Under the pieces are notes generated by a model, which had not been told where the DNA came from, searched no databases, and worked only from the letters and a program-made list of their open reading frames with translations. A stretch of 40,004 bases of DNA. It comes from Saprospirales bacterium. Its GTDB lineage: Bacteria; Bacteroidota; Bacteroidia; Chitinophagales; Saprospiraceae. The stretch is from positions 1-40,004 of the forward strand of contig CANHDG010000005.1 of assembly GCA_947459365.1 (NCBI GenBank), written 5' to 3'. Every line of letters starts with the position of its first letter. The stretch's first letter is position 1. Positions 15,706 to 24,651 of this stretch are shown piece by piece. The translations under genes were made by a program, and so were the position numbers.

Positions 15706-17460
15706 ATGAAAAAATATCTTTTTTTGACAAATATTCTCGGGTTTCTGCTTATTACCGCCTTGGGGGTTGGCTGTAAACAAGAGTTTTTGGATTTCAAACC
15801 GGCAGGTGTCATTTCTGATGAAGATTTGAACACGGTAGAGAATGCCGAGAAGATGATTATTGCTGCTTATGCCTCCTTGGGGAATGATGGGTTGTTGGCC
15901 CATCAATACGGAGATATGTGGGTATATGGCAGTGTTCGATCTGATGATGCCTTTAAAGGTGGTGGAAGTATTGGAGACCAATTTGATAGTCACATGGTGG
16001 AGGTGTTTACCCTCAATACTCCAGCAAATGGGAACTCTAATTTGATGTGGACCTATTTGTATGCGGGTATCTCGCGGGTTAATGATGCGATACGAAGGGT
16101 TCAAGGCCTATCCGATGAGGAGTATCAAGCAAAGGCCGGGGTTAGCCGTGCTCAACGATTAGCTGAGCTGAGGTTTATCAGAGGACATTATGAGTTTATT
16201 TTGAAGGTTCTTTACAAGTTCCCTGTTTATATAGATGAGACCATTGCAAAGGACGATATTATTAATGTATCGAATCGGGAAAAGTCAGATCAGGAGGGTT
16301 GGGCTTACATTGCAGATGAGTTTCGTGCAGGCGTTGCAAGCTTGCCAGCCGTTCAACCGGAGGAGGGGCGCCCTTCTAAGAATGCTGCACGGGCATATCT
16401 TGCAAAGGTATTGCTATACAAAGCGTACATTCAGAATGACCAACATCAAGTGACAAGTATCAATGCTGCGGAACTGGAGGAAGTTGTTAGCCTGATTAGT
16501 ACCATTGAAAGCACCGGAGAGTATAGTTTATATGACGATTTTGCTAAGAATTTTCTTTGGGAGTATGAGAGTGGTGCTGAGTCTGTCTGGGCAATCATGC
16601 GTTCTATCGACGATGGTTCACCGGAGGGTCGTGGCAACTTCTCAACTGGTTTGACGTCTTCTCTTGGTCCTGGGTATGGGTGCTGTTCGTTCAATCAAGG
16701 CTCACAGAATCTAGCGAATGCTTTTAAGACGGATGCAAATGGATTGCCCTTATTTAACAGCTTCATGCAAGGGGAAAATATTGAGACAGCTCAGGATATT
16801 CAGTCGAATAATATGGACCCAAGGATTGCCCATACTTTAGGGATTATCGGTATGCCATTCAAATACGATCCTAACAGAATCTATGACTCTACTTATGCGC
16901 GTGTACCGGGTGTTTATGGTTATGTTCTTGGAATGAAGGATCAGGAATTACCCTCCTCCCCTGCTTTTCGTCAGTATCAGGCATTTTTTAGCATTTCTCG
17001 TAATACCGATCAAATTCGTTTTGGAGATTTATTGTTAATGAAAGCAGAAGCACTGATTGAATTGGGAAGAATGGGAGAAGCTTTACCTATTATAAATGCA
17101 ATTCGGGAGCGCGCGGGTAGTACAGCAAGTACTTCTAGACTCGTTTACGCTAATGGCAATCCGACAGGACAGTGGAAAGTTGGGACCTACAGTACGTTAG
17201 GAACGCAAGAAGAGGCTCGTACCATTTTGAGGTGGGAGCGCCGCTTAGAGTTGGCCTTTGAATCGAAACGCTTTTTTGATCTGGTCCGTTGGGGGGTTGC
17301 AGCAGAGACGCTCAATGCCTATTTTAACACGGAAAAGCAGTACCGTGACTATTTAAATGAGGCGCGGTTTACTAGTGGTCGAGATGAGTATTTGGCAATA
17401 CCACAAACTCAGATTACGATAAGCCGTGGTTTGTATCAACAAAATCCGGGGTACAACTAA
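15706..17460 (+). CDS. SusD/RagB-family surface glycan-binding lipoprotein
   Basis: A 584-residue SusD-like protein that binds glycan at the cell surface and caps the SusC pore. It starts with a lipoprotein signal (LITALGVGC, lipid Cys23) and then the family-typical EFLDFKPAGVISDEDL. Helical repeat signatures (AELRFIRGHYEF; LLLMKAEALIELGR; ILRWERRLELAFESKRFFDLVRW) and the ending YLAIPQTQITISRGLYQQNPGY are characteristic. It lies immediately downstream of SusC in the same operon. The ligand is presumed to be fructan from the neighbouring GH32 and fructokinase genes. Confidence 0.95.
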   Translation: MKKYLFLTNILGFLLITALGVGCKQEFLDFKPAGVISDEDLNTVENAEKMIIAAYASLGNDGLLAHQYGDMWVYGSVRSDDAFKGGGSIGDQFDSHMVEVFTLNTPANGNSNLMWTYLYAGISRVNDAIRRVQGLSDEEYQAKAGVSRAQRLAELRFIRGHYEFILKVLYKFPVYIDETIAKDDIINVSNREKSDQEGWAYIADEFRAGVASLPAVQPEEGRPSKNAARAYLAKVLLYKAYIQNDQHQVTSINAAELEEVVSLISTIESTGEYSLYDDFAKNFLWEYESGAESVWAIMRSIDDGSPEGRGNFSTGLTSSLGPGYGCCSFNQGSQNLANAFKTDANGLPLFNSFMQGENIETAQDIQSNNMDPRIAHTLGIIGMPFKYDPNRIYDSTYARVPGVYGYVLGMKDQELPSSPAFRQYQAFFSISRNTDQIRFGDLLLMKAEALIELGRMGEALPIINAIRERAGSTASTSRLVYANGNPTGQWKVGTYSTLGTQEEARTILRWERRLELAFESKRFFDLVRWGVAAETLNAYFNTEKQYRDYLNEARFTSGRDEYLAIPQTQITISRGLYQQNPGYN

Positions 17461-17467
17461 AGTTGAA

Positions 17468-17503
17468 ACTGTTGGGGGGCAGGAGATATTGCTCCCCAAC
17501 AGT
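17468..17503 (+). terminator. Stem-loop downstream of susD
   Basis: ACTGTTGGGG(GGC) at 17468-17480 pairs with GCTCCCCAACAGT at 17491-17503, a 12-bp stem with one mismatch. It is followed by ATTCTATATA rather than a T-run, so it may be a weak terminator, a processing site or a 3'-end stabiliser that lowers expression of the two downstream genes. Confidence 0.6.
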
Positions 17504-17556
17504 ATTCTATATATGATTCTTTAGAATATCAAATTCGTACTATAGTTACTATCGTT

Positions 17557-19380
17557 ATGAGAAAAATCCTATTGTTGATTTCATATTGCATCTATAGCCT
17601 TGTTTTGGATGCTCAATCCTACGTAGAGATTGCACAATCTGTATTCCCTTCACCGGTAAAGAATACCAACGGAGTGGCTGTTGCGGACTATGATCAGGAT
17701 GGTGATTTAGATATCTTTTTTACCGGAATAAAAAACTTTGAATTGTTGGATAAGGATACCTGGAGCAGGCTATTCAGAAATGAGGGGGATGGGCATTTTG
17801 TTGAGACAACTGAGGAGGCAGGTTTTGGCATACAATACGTAAATGAGGGGCTGAAAGCTGCTCGGGGAGAAAAAATGGGTGCTTCGTGGGGAGATTATGA
17901 TAATGATGGGTATCCTGACTTGTTTTTGGCAAATAGTAGGGAGAATCAGCTTTACCACAACAATAAGGATGGAACTTTTACAGATGTCACGGTAGTTGCG
18001 GGAGTTGCTGGCTGCAATACATGTTACTCTTCTACAGGACTTTGGTGGGACCATGATCTAGATGGAGACTTAGATTTGCTGGTCAGCAATCTTAACACTA
18101 GAAATGTGATGTATGAGAATAAAGGAGATGGCACCTTTCAAGACGTGACGGAGCTAACTGGCTTGGGCGGAGGGCCAACCATCACTTGGTCAAGTGTAGC
18201 AATTGATGCAGGGAAGGATGGTTTTTTAGATCTTCTTCAGGTCAATGATACTCAGGCGAAAGAGTTTTTTGAAAATAGAACAGGACAACGATATAACGAG
18301 GCTGCCCTTGCCTACCGTCTAGACAATAAGGGGGCTGGTATGGGAGTTGCTGTTGGCGACTGCAACAATGATGGGTTATTTGACCTTTACATTACAAATA
18401 TATTCAATCACCTTCCGAATCCTTTATTTGTTGACACCGGGAACCGAAGATACACCGATAAGGCTGCGCAGTTTGGTGTTCAAAATACTGGCTGGGGTTG
18501 GGGAGTATCTTTTTTGGATGCAGATCACGATGGGGATGAGGACTTAGTGGCTGTAAATGGTCCGATTGACAAGCTGTACGATGTTGTGCAGCCGGATGAG
18601 CCGAATGTATTTTTTCAGAATAGATTAATGGATGAAGGAGAGCCAGGTTTTCGAACAGTTTCATCGGAAGTGGGATTTAATGGTTTCGCAAAGGGCAAAG
18701 GGTTAGAGGTTTTTGATTATGATCAAGACGGTGATTTAGACTTAGTGGTTGCAAACATGGAAGATGCTGCTTATTTCTATAAGAGCGAGACGATGATGAT
18801 GGGGCAAGAAAAACGAAATTGGATTCAAATTAAGCTTCAAGGAGTGGAGTCTAACCGAGATGGATTTGGCACTACCGTTCAATGTAGAGTGGGTAACCAA
18901 TGGTATCATCGGTATCACCATGGTGCAGCGGTCTTTGGTCAAAGCATAAAACCTGTTCATTTTGGATTATCTAAAGCTGATACGATAGATGAAATACGTT
19001 TTATTTGGCCGTCTGGGAGGGCTGAGGCGATTTTTAGGGTTCCAAGTAATCAGTTGCTTGCTTTCCGTGAGGGAGGAGGTATTCTAATTGAAAATATACC
19101 GGGAGGAAATTCGGGCGGATTTTCATTCACGAAGCATTCGGTATCCCCGAATCCTACTTCGAGTTCTTCTACTCTAACTTTTCGAGTGGGTAAGAATGGA
19201 GCATTAGCGTTTAGAGTCTTTTCCAGCTTGGGTATTGAGGTGTTTAAAACAACCAGTTTTCCAGACGTGAACGGCAATGTACTTATTGAGTGGGTGCCAG
19301 GAAGTATTCCATTTGGCACCTATTATTACATTGCGACTTGGGGAGAACAGGTTTTTTCGGGCTCTATTGTTTATCGTTAA
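17557..19380 (+). CDS. CRTAC1-type FG-GAP/ASPIC-UnbV secreted protein
   Basis: A 607-residue exported protein. A signal peptide (MRKILLLISYCIYSLVLDAQ) precedes seven calcium-binding FG-GAP/VCBS blades. Examples are DYDQDGDLDIFFTG, DYDNDGYPDLFLAN, DHDLDGDLDLLVSN, DADHDGDEDLVAVN and DYDQDGDLDLVVAN. An ASPIC/UnbV domain (about 415-490; WIQIKLQGVESNRDGFGTTV) follows, then a C-terminal region (SVSPNPTSSSSTLTF onward) resembling a type IX secretion sorting domain. It is likely surface-bound or secreted and may bind glycan or protein; no enzymatic residues are evident. It lies in the same orientation as the fructan genes and 19 bases before the haloperoxidase-type gene. Confidence 0.88.
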   Translation: MRKILLLISYCIYSLVLDAQSYVEIAQSVFPSPVKNTNGVAVADYDQDGDLDIFFTGIKNFELLDKDTWSRLFRNEGDGHFVETTEEAGFGIQYVNEGLKAARGEKMGASWGDYDNDGYPDLFLANSRENQLYHNNKDGTFTDVTVVAGVAGCNTCYSSTGLWWDHDLDGDLDLLVSNLNTRNVMYENKGDGTFQDVTELTGLGGGPTITWSSVAIDAGKDGFLDLLQVNDTQAKEFFENRTGQRYNEAALAYRLDNKGAGMGVAVGDCNNDGLFDLYITNIFNHLPNPLFVDTGNRRYTDKAAQFGVQNTGWGWGVSFLDADHDGDEDLVAVNGPIDKLYDVVQPDEPNVFFQNRLMDEGEPGFRTVSSEVGFNGFAKGKGLEVFDYDQDGDLDLVVANMEDAAYFYKSETMMMGQEKRNWIQIKLQGVESNRDGFGTTVQCRVGNQWYHRYHHGAAVFGQSIKPVHFGLSKADTIDEIRFIWPSGRAEAIFRVPSNQLLAFREGGGILIENIPGGNSGGFSFTKHSVSPNPTSSSSTLTFRVGKNGALAFRVFSSLGIEVFKTTSFPDVNGNVLIEWVPGSIPFGTYYYIATWGEQVFSGSIVYR

Positions 19381-19399
19381 TTGTAATATTTATTGAAAT

Positions 19400-21574
19400 A
19401 TGAAAAAGGCATTTACTTTTCTGATAATTTTCAATTGTGTTTTGGCAAATCTTGCTTTGGCGCAGAGGTCAGTGGCTCGGTTATGGAATGAGCAGGTTAT
19501 CCATGCAATCAGTAATGATTTAGCTCGTCCGGTTGTGCATGCACGAAATTTGTTCCACACCTCTATAGCGATGTATGATGCCTGGGCCGTTTATGATCCG
19601 GTGGCAGAAACCTATTTGCTTGGAAAAATGGTTCATGGATTTCAGAGTAATTATCGTGCGGTGCCCACCCCAGATGATATTTTATCTGCACAAGAGGAGG
19701 CCATCAGTTTTGCCGTGTACCGATTAATACTGCATCGATTTGCAAGTTCTCCCGGAGCGGTGGAGATAAGGGCTTCAGTAAATGCGCTGATGGACTCTCT
19801 AGGGTACAATCGATTTAACCGTTCTACTAATTATAAGTGCGGCCCAGCAGAGATGGGAAATTACATTGCCGCCCAAATAATTGATTATGGTTTTTTGGAT
19901 GGTTCCAATGAAGGAGGAAGTTACCGCAATCAATTTTATGAGCCAATCAACTCCCCTTTACAACCCGAGTTGCCTGGAAATATTGGGATGAGTGACATTA
20001 ATCGATGGCAACCACTTATGTTCAATCAGTTTATTGATCAAAGTGGAAATATTTTTAACAACGTCGTTCCGTCCTTTTTGGGGGCTGAGTGGGGCAAGGT
20101 GCTTCCTTTTGCAATGCGTCCAGAGGATGCAGAGTCCTTCACAAGAGACGGGTTATCATTTACCGTATATAACAATCCAGGCCCACCTGCTTGGCTTGAT
20201 ACAAGTTCAATTGGTAATTCTTCAGAGGCTTTTAAGTGGAATTTTTCATTAGTAAGTATTTGGGGTGGCTTGTTGAAATCAACCGATACTGTGATTATTG
20301 ATATATCACCGGGCTCTATTGGAAACAATATAAGTTATCCAGAAACTTTTGAAGCCTATCAAGACTTTTATAATTTATTTGAAGGAGGAGATTACAGTCA
20401 GGGGCACAGTATTAACCCCAAAACTGGGGCGCCTTATTCCGAACAACTAGTTCCACGAGGAGATTACTACCGAGTACTAGCTGAATTTTGGGCAGATGGC
20501 CCTGACTCTGAGACACCTCCTGGTCATTGGTTTTCAATATTAAACTACGTAAGTGATCAACCGGGATTTGAGAAGCGAATTCTCGGAGAAGGTCCTTTAT
20601 GTACTCCGTTGGAGTGGGATGTGAAGGCTTATTTTGCCTTGGGTGGTGCCATGCATGATGCTGCTATTACGGCATGGAGTATCAAAGGATATTATGACAC
20701 TAGTCGCCCTGTATCTGTCATAAGGAGAATGGCAGAGTTTGGTCAGTGTAGCGATCCAGCATTGCTCAATTATCATCCTGCCGGACTACCGCTTATCCCT
20801 GGATATATTGAGCAAATTAAGGCAGATGATCCACTTAGGGGGGTCAGCGGGCAATATATTGGAGAGATAAAAATAAATACGTGGCGTGGGCCAAACTTTA
20901 TTGATGATCCCGAGGAAGATGCTGCTGGTACAGGATGGATTAGGGCGGCAAATTGGTGGCCCTATCAACGCCCAACATTTGTTTCTCCTCCTTTTGCTGG
21001 GTATATTTCTGGACACTCTACTTTTAGTCGTGCAGGAGCGGAGGTATTGTCAGGAATAACGGGTGATCCTTATTTTCCCAATGGGATGGGTACATTTTTT
21101 TGCCCCAAAAATCAATATTTAGTTTTTGAGGAAGGTCCAAGTCAGGATATCACGTTGCAATGGGCCACTTATGTTGATGCGGCTGACCAGTGTAGCTTGT
21201 CTAGAATTTTTGGAGGCATTCATCCGCCGATGGATGATATTCCAGGTAGGCTTATAGGAAAGAAAATCGGAGAGGCGGCACTGGAGTACGCCACTTCCTA
21301 TTTCACCGGAGGTGGAGGACAGGATACTATTTATGAAAATAAGTTGTTTCCTAATCCTACCGATTGTGTAATGCAAGTGGAGGTTCCGACCAAAGAGTAT
21401 GTAGTTGTTGCTCTTTACAGTACGGACGGGCGACTTATTTTATCCAAGAGGTTGGTTTTAAAAGAGGGCAAAGGCATTCTTGACTTAACTGCCGTGGCTA
21501 GTGGTTTATATTTTATGGTTGCCCGAGATGAGGTAGGGCATGAACTCTTTTCTGAACGAATCATTAAATATTAG
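19400..21574 (+). CDS. Vanadium-dependent haloperoxidase-type PAP2 protein with sorting domain
   Basis: A 724-residue secreted protein (signal peptide MKKAFTFLIIFNCVLANLALAQ). The PAP2/vanadium-haloperoxidase signature is complete in the expected order: K-x6-RP at Lys429-Pro437 (KGYYDTSRP), SGH at 537-539, and SR-x5-H-x3-D at 601-612 (SRIFGGIHPPMD). Such enzymes bind vanadate or act as acid phosphatases; haloperoxidase activity is a family inference. The C-terminus (KLFPNPTDCVMQVEVP to the end) looks like a type IX sorting domain, so the enzyme is probably released or surface-attached. It is paired with the CRTAC1-type gene and lies convergent to the DUF4783-like gene. Confidence 0.88.
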   Translation: MKKAFTFLIIFNCVLANLALAQRSVARLWNEQVIHAISNDLARPVVHARNLFHTSIAMYDAWAVYDPVAETYLLGKMVHGFQSNYRAVPTPDDILSAQEEAISFAVYRLILHRFASSPGAVEIRASVNALMDSLGYNRFNRSTNYKCGPAEMGNYIAAQIIDYGFLDGSNEGGSYRNQFYEPINSPLQPELPGNIGMSDINRWQPLMFNQFIDQSGNIFNNVVPSFLGAEWGKVLPFAMRPEDAESFTRDGLSFTVYNNPGPPAWLDTSSIGNSSEAFKWNFSLVSIWGGLLKSTDTVIIDISPGSIGNNISYPETFEAYQDFYNLFEGGDYSQGHSINPKTGAPYSEQLVPRGDYYRVLAEFWADGPDSETPPGHWFSILNYVSDQPGFEKRILGEGPLCTPLEWDVKAYFALGGAMHDAAITAWSIKGYYDTSRPVSVIRRMAEFGQCSDPALLNYHPAGLPLIPGYIEQIKADDPLRGVSGQYIGEIKINTWRGPNFIDDPEEDAAGTGWIRAANWWPYQRPTFVSPPFAGYISGHSTFSRAGAEVLSGITGDPYFPNGMGTFFCPKNQYLVFEEGPSQDITLQWATYVDAADQCSLSRIFGGIHPPMDDIPGRLIGKKIGEAALEYATSYFTGGGGQDTIYENKLFPNPTDCVMQVEVPTKEYVVVALYSTDGRLILSKRLVLKEGKGILDLTAVASGLYFMVARDEVGHELFSERIIKY

Positions 21575-21624
21575 CCAGCTTGGTGGATAAATGGTCAGTT
21601 TGTGAAAATGGTGCACGGTGATTT

Positions 21625-22029
21625 CTATTCCTTATCAAATCGCAACTCCTTTATCACCATAGTGCCGCTGTTCGCTTTAAGGTAGATATAAACGCGAAAG
21701 CTCCCGGTAGCCGCGGAAAGATTGCCAATGCAATATTGATCATTGCTTCCTCGGCTTGTACCGTTGTGGACAGCATTAAACGATTTAGGCTTGTTACTAT
21801 TAAAAAAGGCTTGAATAGCTTCTGTCGCCTGTACTTTAGAATACGATTTCTCCTTGTCAAGGATAGAAACGTCTAGGTTTTGATCGAAATAAGAGGACAG
21901 CGTTGATACATCCCCAACACTGATTGCCTTAGTGATCATATCAAGTGTTGGACCACCGGAGACCTGTGCTTGGATTGCTACTGGTATAAAAAACAGGAAA
22001 ACAAAAAGGTACTTCATAAACTTATTCAT
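21625..22029 (-). CDS. DUF4783-like exported protein
   Basis: About 134 residues with a signal peptide (MNKFMKYLFVFLFFIPVAIQAQ) and a compact alpha/beta domain (MITKAISVGDVSTLSSYFDQNLDVSI, GNLSAATGSFRVYIYLK, MVIKELRFDKE). The arrangement is NTF2-like and fits DUF4783 of Bacteroidota, which has no assigned reaction. The track extends the ORF to 22128, but ATGs at 22032, 22029 and 22017 precede the signal peptide; 22029 is chosen, with 22017 also possible. It stands alone on the minus strand between the haloperoxidase gene and the tRNA. Confidence 0.75.
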   Translation of the reverse strand: MNKFMKYLFVFLFFIPVAIQAQVSGGPTLDMITKAISVGDVSTLSSYFDQNLDVSILDKEKSYSKVQATEAIQAFFNSNKPKSFNAVHNGTSRGSNDQYCIGNLSAATGSFRVYIYLKANSGTMVIKELRFDKE

Positions 22030-22230
22030 CATTAGTACATTTGACAGGACAATATTAGTGCCAAAAGTAAATATTAAACCGTTTTTAGGGGTGGGATATT
22101 GTGAATGGGTCGTTAAGGATCGTGGCAATTGTTGTTAATAGAACGGGACAAAATGCGCCCTCATTTTCTTGGGTTATAAAAAAATGAAAAGTTTTTTTTA
22201 AAAAAAAGCAGAAGGGATAATAAATTTGAT

Positions 22231-22238
22231 TACCTTTG
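22231..22238 (+). promoter_or_regulatory. -7 promoter element of the tRNA-Leu/tig unit (TACCTTTG)
   Basis: TACCTTTG matches TAnnTTTG exactly and lies 10 bases before the mature tRNA 5' end. The same octamer precedes the SRP RNA and ruvA. It probably drives the tRNA and, by read-through, trigger factor. Confidence 0.75.
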
Positions 22239-22248
22239 CGGTCCTTTT

Positions 22249-22330
22249 GCGGGCGTGGCGAAATTGGTAGACGTACCAGACTTAGGATCTGGCGCCGTGA
22301 GGCATGGGGGTTCGAGTCCCTCCGCCCGCA
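22249..22330 (+). tRNA. tRNA-Leu (anticodon UAG)
   Basis: The acceptor strands GCGGGCG (22249) and CGCCCGC (22323-22329) pair fully, with discriminator A at 22330. The anticodon stem CCAGA/TCTGG encloses CTTAGGA, giving anticodon TAG. A long variable arm (CGCCGTGAGGCATG) and the T-arm GGGTTCGAGTCCC fit a class II leucine tRNA. CCA is not encoded. The trigger factor ATG follows 25 bases downstream. Confidence 0.97.
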
Positions 22331-22355
22331 CATTCAACTTGAAATAAGCATAAAG

Positions 22356-23750
22356 ATGCCCACCTTCTCTCGTCTAGACCTCGATCAGACCCATTTCAAT
22401 CTTACCATCACAATTCCCAAGGAAGAAATAAAGCCAAAAGTTGATTCCGATTTAAAACGTTTTAAGCAGCGAGCAGCCATCAAAGGCTTCCGTCCGGGTC
22501 ATGCCCCAGCTCATTACGTTAAATCGCTTTACGGGGCTTCTGTATTCTATGATGCTTTCACAAAAATGGTTTCAGATCATCTTTATGGTTATTTATCTGA
22601 TAACAATCTGATGGTTTTAGGGCAACCTTTGCCCTTGGAGAATCAGCAAAAATACACTTTTAACATTGATCAACCGGAGCCCGAATACTCCATAACTTAT
22701 GAGGTAGGGCATGTCCCAGACTTTGAGTTGCAGGGTCTGGATAAGCATCAGCAGTATGATTTGCTGGAGATTTCTGATTTAAACACACTTGCTGAGAAGG
22801 ACTTTACCAGCTTGCGTGAGAAAGTTGGGAAGCCTGTTTCAGTAGAAGATGATATTCAGACCAAGGACATTCTGAAAGTGAAGTCTGTTGAGTTTGAGGG
22901 TTCAACCGCGAGAAAGGGTGGTTGGGAGACTACCATTACGATTTTTGTGGACTCTATAGTAGATTCGGAGCTGAAGCAGCATGTATTGGCACTAAAAAAG
23001 GGGGATTCTTTCCGCTTCAATGTCAATCAGTTGGAGGATGGGCGTAATGGAACATTTATTAGGAAATACATATTAAACTTACCAGAAGAGGACGAAAGAG
23101 AGGTGGGTGATGAGTTCGAGGGGGTTATCGAAGATGTTTCTCGATTGACGCCTGCCGATGTAACGCCGGAGTTCTTATCCACTAATTTTGGTGAGAATGT
23201 TACTACTGAGGAGGAGGCTTTAAAGGAGATTGAGAAAGCAACAGCAATTTACTACAGGTCTCGAGCGGAGGCTTTGGTTATGCGTCAGATTCAAGATCGG
23301 TTGATTGAGATGAATCAGTTTGCTTTGCCGGAGGTATTTTTAAAGCGTTGGCTAGTAATGGATGGTACGTTTGCACCCGGAACGGAGGACGAGCGTTTTC
23401 CTTCCTTCGCCGTAAGCCTACGATGGTCAATTCTGCGAGATCGTCTTGTGAAAATGTTTGATGTAACGGTTAGTAAGGAGGAAATAGAGCGTGAATTCAT
23501 TTTAACTCTGAACGGTTATTTCCGAGGACAATTCCCACCTGAGATGATGATGGGTTTTGTAGATCGGATGATGAAAGATAAAAAAGAGGTAGAACGCGTG
23601 ACGAATACTATTGAGTACGAAAAAATCTTCAGGGCGGCTTTGGATTTGGTAACCTTAAATCCTAAAATGGTTAGTTCAACCGAGTTCCACGCCATTTTTG
23701 ATGCGGCACGTGAGGAGGTAGAGGCTGAGAACGCTTCCCAAGCTGGTTAG
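22356..23750 (+). CDS. tig: Trigger factor, ribosome-associated chaperone
   Basis: A 464-residue trigger factor that meets nascent chains at the ribosome exit. The ribosome-binding loop reads IKGFRPGHAPAHYV (family GFRxGxxP) about 45 residues in, followed by a degenerate FKBP-like middle (GDSFRFNVNQL, GVIEDVSRLTPADVTPEF) and a helical C-terminal chaperone region. The track ORF begins inside the tRNA; ATG 22356 (MPTFSRLDLDQTHF) is the real start. The order tig-clpP-clpX is widely conserved, and the tRNA is probably on the same transcript. Confidence 0.95.
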   Translation: MPTFSRLDLDQTHFNLTITIPKEEIKPKVDSDLKRFKQRAAIKGFRPGHAPAHYVKSLYGASVFYDAFTKMVSDHLYGYLSDNNLMVLGQPLPLENQQKYTFNIDQPEPEYSITYEVGHVPDFELQGLDKHQQYDLLEISDLNTLAEKDFTSLREKVGKPVSVEDDIQTKDILKVKSVEFEGSTARKGGWETTITIFVDSIVDSELKQHVLALKKGDSFRFNVNQLEDGRNGTFIRKYILNLPEEDEREVGDEFEGVIEDVSRLTPADVTPEFLSTNFGENVTTEEEALKEIEKATAIYYRSRAEALVMRQIQDRLIEMNQFALPEVFLKRWLVMDGTFAPGTEDERFPSFAVSLRWSILRDRLVKMFDVTVSKEEIEREFILTLNGYFRGQFPPEMMMGFVDRMMKDKKEVERVTNTIEYEKIFRAALDLVTLNPKMVSSTEFHAIFDAAREEVEAENASQAG

Positions 23751-23792
23751 TCTTTTTAGTCTAGCTAGACGAGGTGTTTGGAGTCTAAAAGG

Positions 23793-23837
23793 GATTGTTG
23801 ATCGTTTATCATGTATTTTTTTGTGGGATCAATAATC
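23793..23837 (+). other. Hairpin in the tig-clpP gap
   Basis: GATTGTTGATC (23793-23803) pairs with GATCAATAATC (23827-23837) over 11 positions with one G-U in RNA, loop of 23 bases including a T-run. The palindrome GTCTAGCTAGAC lies just upstream (23759-23770). It could end tig transcription partially or regulate clpP; it is not the CIRCE heat-shock operator. Confidence 0.45.
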
Positions 23838-23915
23838 GTTTTAGGTATTCTTTTGTTCTATATTGCTGAATAGCTGGGTGGGCAAATCGCCCTTCTCAAA
23901 TTGTTCAACTTTAAA

Positions 23916-24635
23916 ATGTATCTAAACACCATGTTTGACAAAAATGAATTTAGAAAGTATGCGGTTCGTCACCTAGGGATGAACAGTATGCACCTTGATC
24001 ACTATATGCAGTCTAGTACGGCTGCCGTAGCACCCAATATTAAAGCATTTACTCCTGCTGTAATCGAAGAGCGTCAGTTGAATGCTGTTCAAATGGATGT
24101 ATTCAGCCGTCTCATGATGGATCGTATTATCTTCATGGGGGTTCCTGTTAATGAGTATGTTGCAAACGTTGTACAGGCACAGCTATTATTCCTTGAGTCA
24201 ACGGATGCTAACAGGGATATACAGATGTTTATCAATAGTCCTGGGGGATCCGTCATTGACGGACTTGGTATTTACGATACCATGCAATATGTCCGGCCGG
24301 ATGTGGCTACTATTTGTACGGGCCTAGCTGCTTCTATGGGTGCCGTTTTGTTAGCGGCTGGGGCGAAAGGGAAACGCTCTTGTCTGTTCCATAGCCATAT
24401 TATGATTCACCAACCTTTGGGTGGTGCGCAGGGACAGGTATCTGATATTGAGATTACGTACATGCTTATCAAAAAAATGCAAAAGTCGCTGTATGATATC
24501 CTAGCGCAGCACACAGGTCAGACTTACGAAAAGATAATGGAAGACTGTGATCGTGATAATTGGATGAGTGCAGAAGAAGCAAAAGCATACGGTTTGATTG
24601 ACGAGGTTTTAAGCCGGACGGAGCCAAGAAAGTAA
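23916..24635 (+). CDS. clpP: ATP-dependent Clp protease proteolytic subunit
   Basis: A serine protease that forms the barrel of ClpXP. The catalytic serine lies in AASMGAVLL (Ser140 from this start), the histidine in HSHIMIHQP (His165), and the aspartate in the DRDN stretch before WMSAEEAKAYGLID, the expected triad order. The N-terminus is longer than in E. coli (MYLNTMFDKNEFRKYAVRHLG); ATG 23931 is an equally plausible start, and the track's TTG at 23901 is unlikely. clpX follows after 16 bases, implying one operon. Confidence 0.93.
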   Translation: MYLNTMFDKNEFRKYAVRHLGMNSMHLDHYMQSSTAAVAPNIKAFTPAVIEERQLNAVQMDVFSRLMMDRIIFMGVPVNEYVANVVQAQLLFLESTDANRDIQMFINSPGGSVIDGLGIYDTMQYVRPDVATICTGLAASMGAVLLAAGAKGKRSCLFHSHIMIHQPLGGAQGQVSDIEITYMLIKKMQKSLYDILAQHTGQTYEKIMEDCDRDNWMSAEEAKAYGLIDEVLSRTEPRK

Positions 24636-24651
24636 ACATGTTTTTCAGACA

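Noticed and set aside
22085-22333. Minus-strand ORF over tRNA-Leu, and the N-terminal extension of the trigger factor ORF through the tRNA
   Set aside because: Both are translations of the tRNA gene and its flank, a common artefact.
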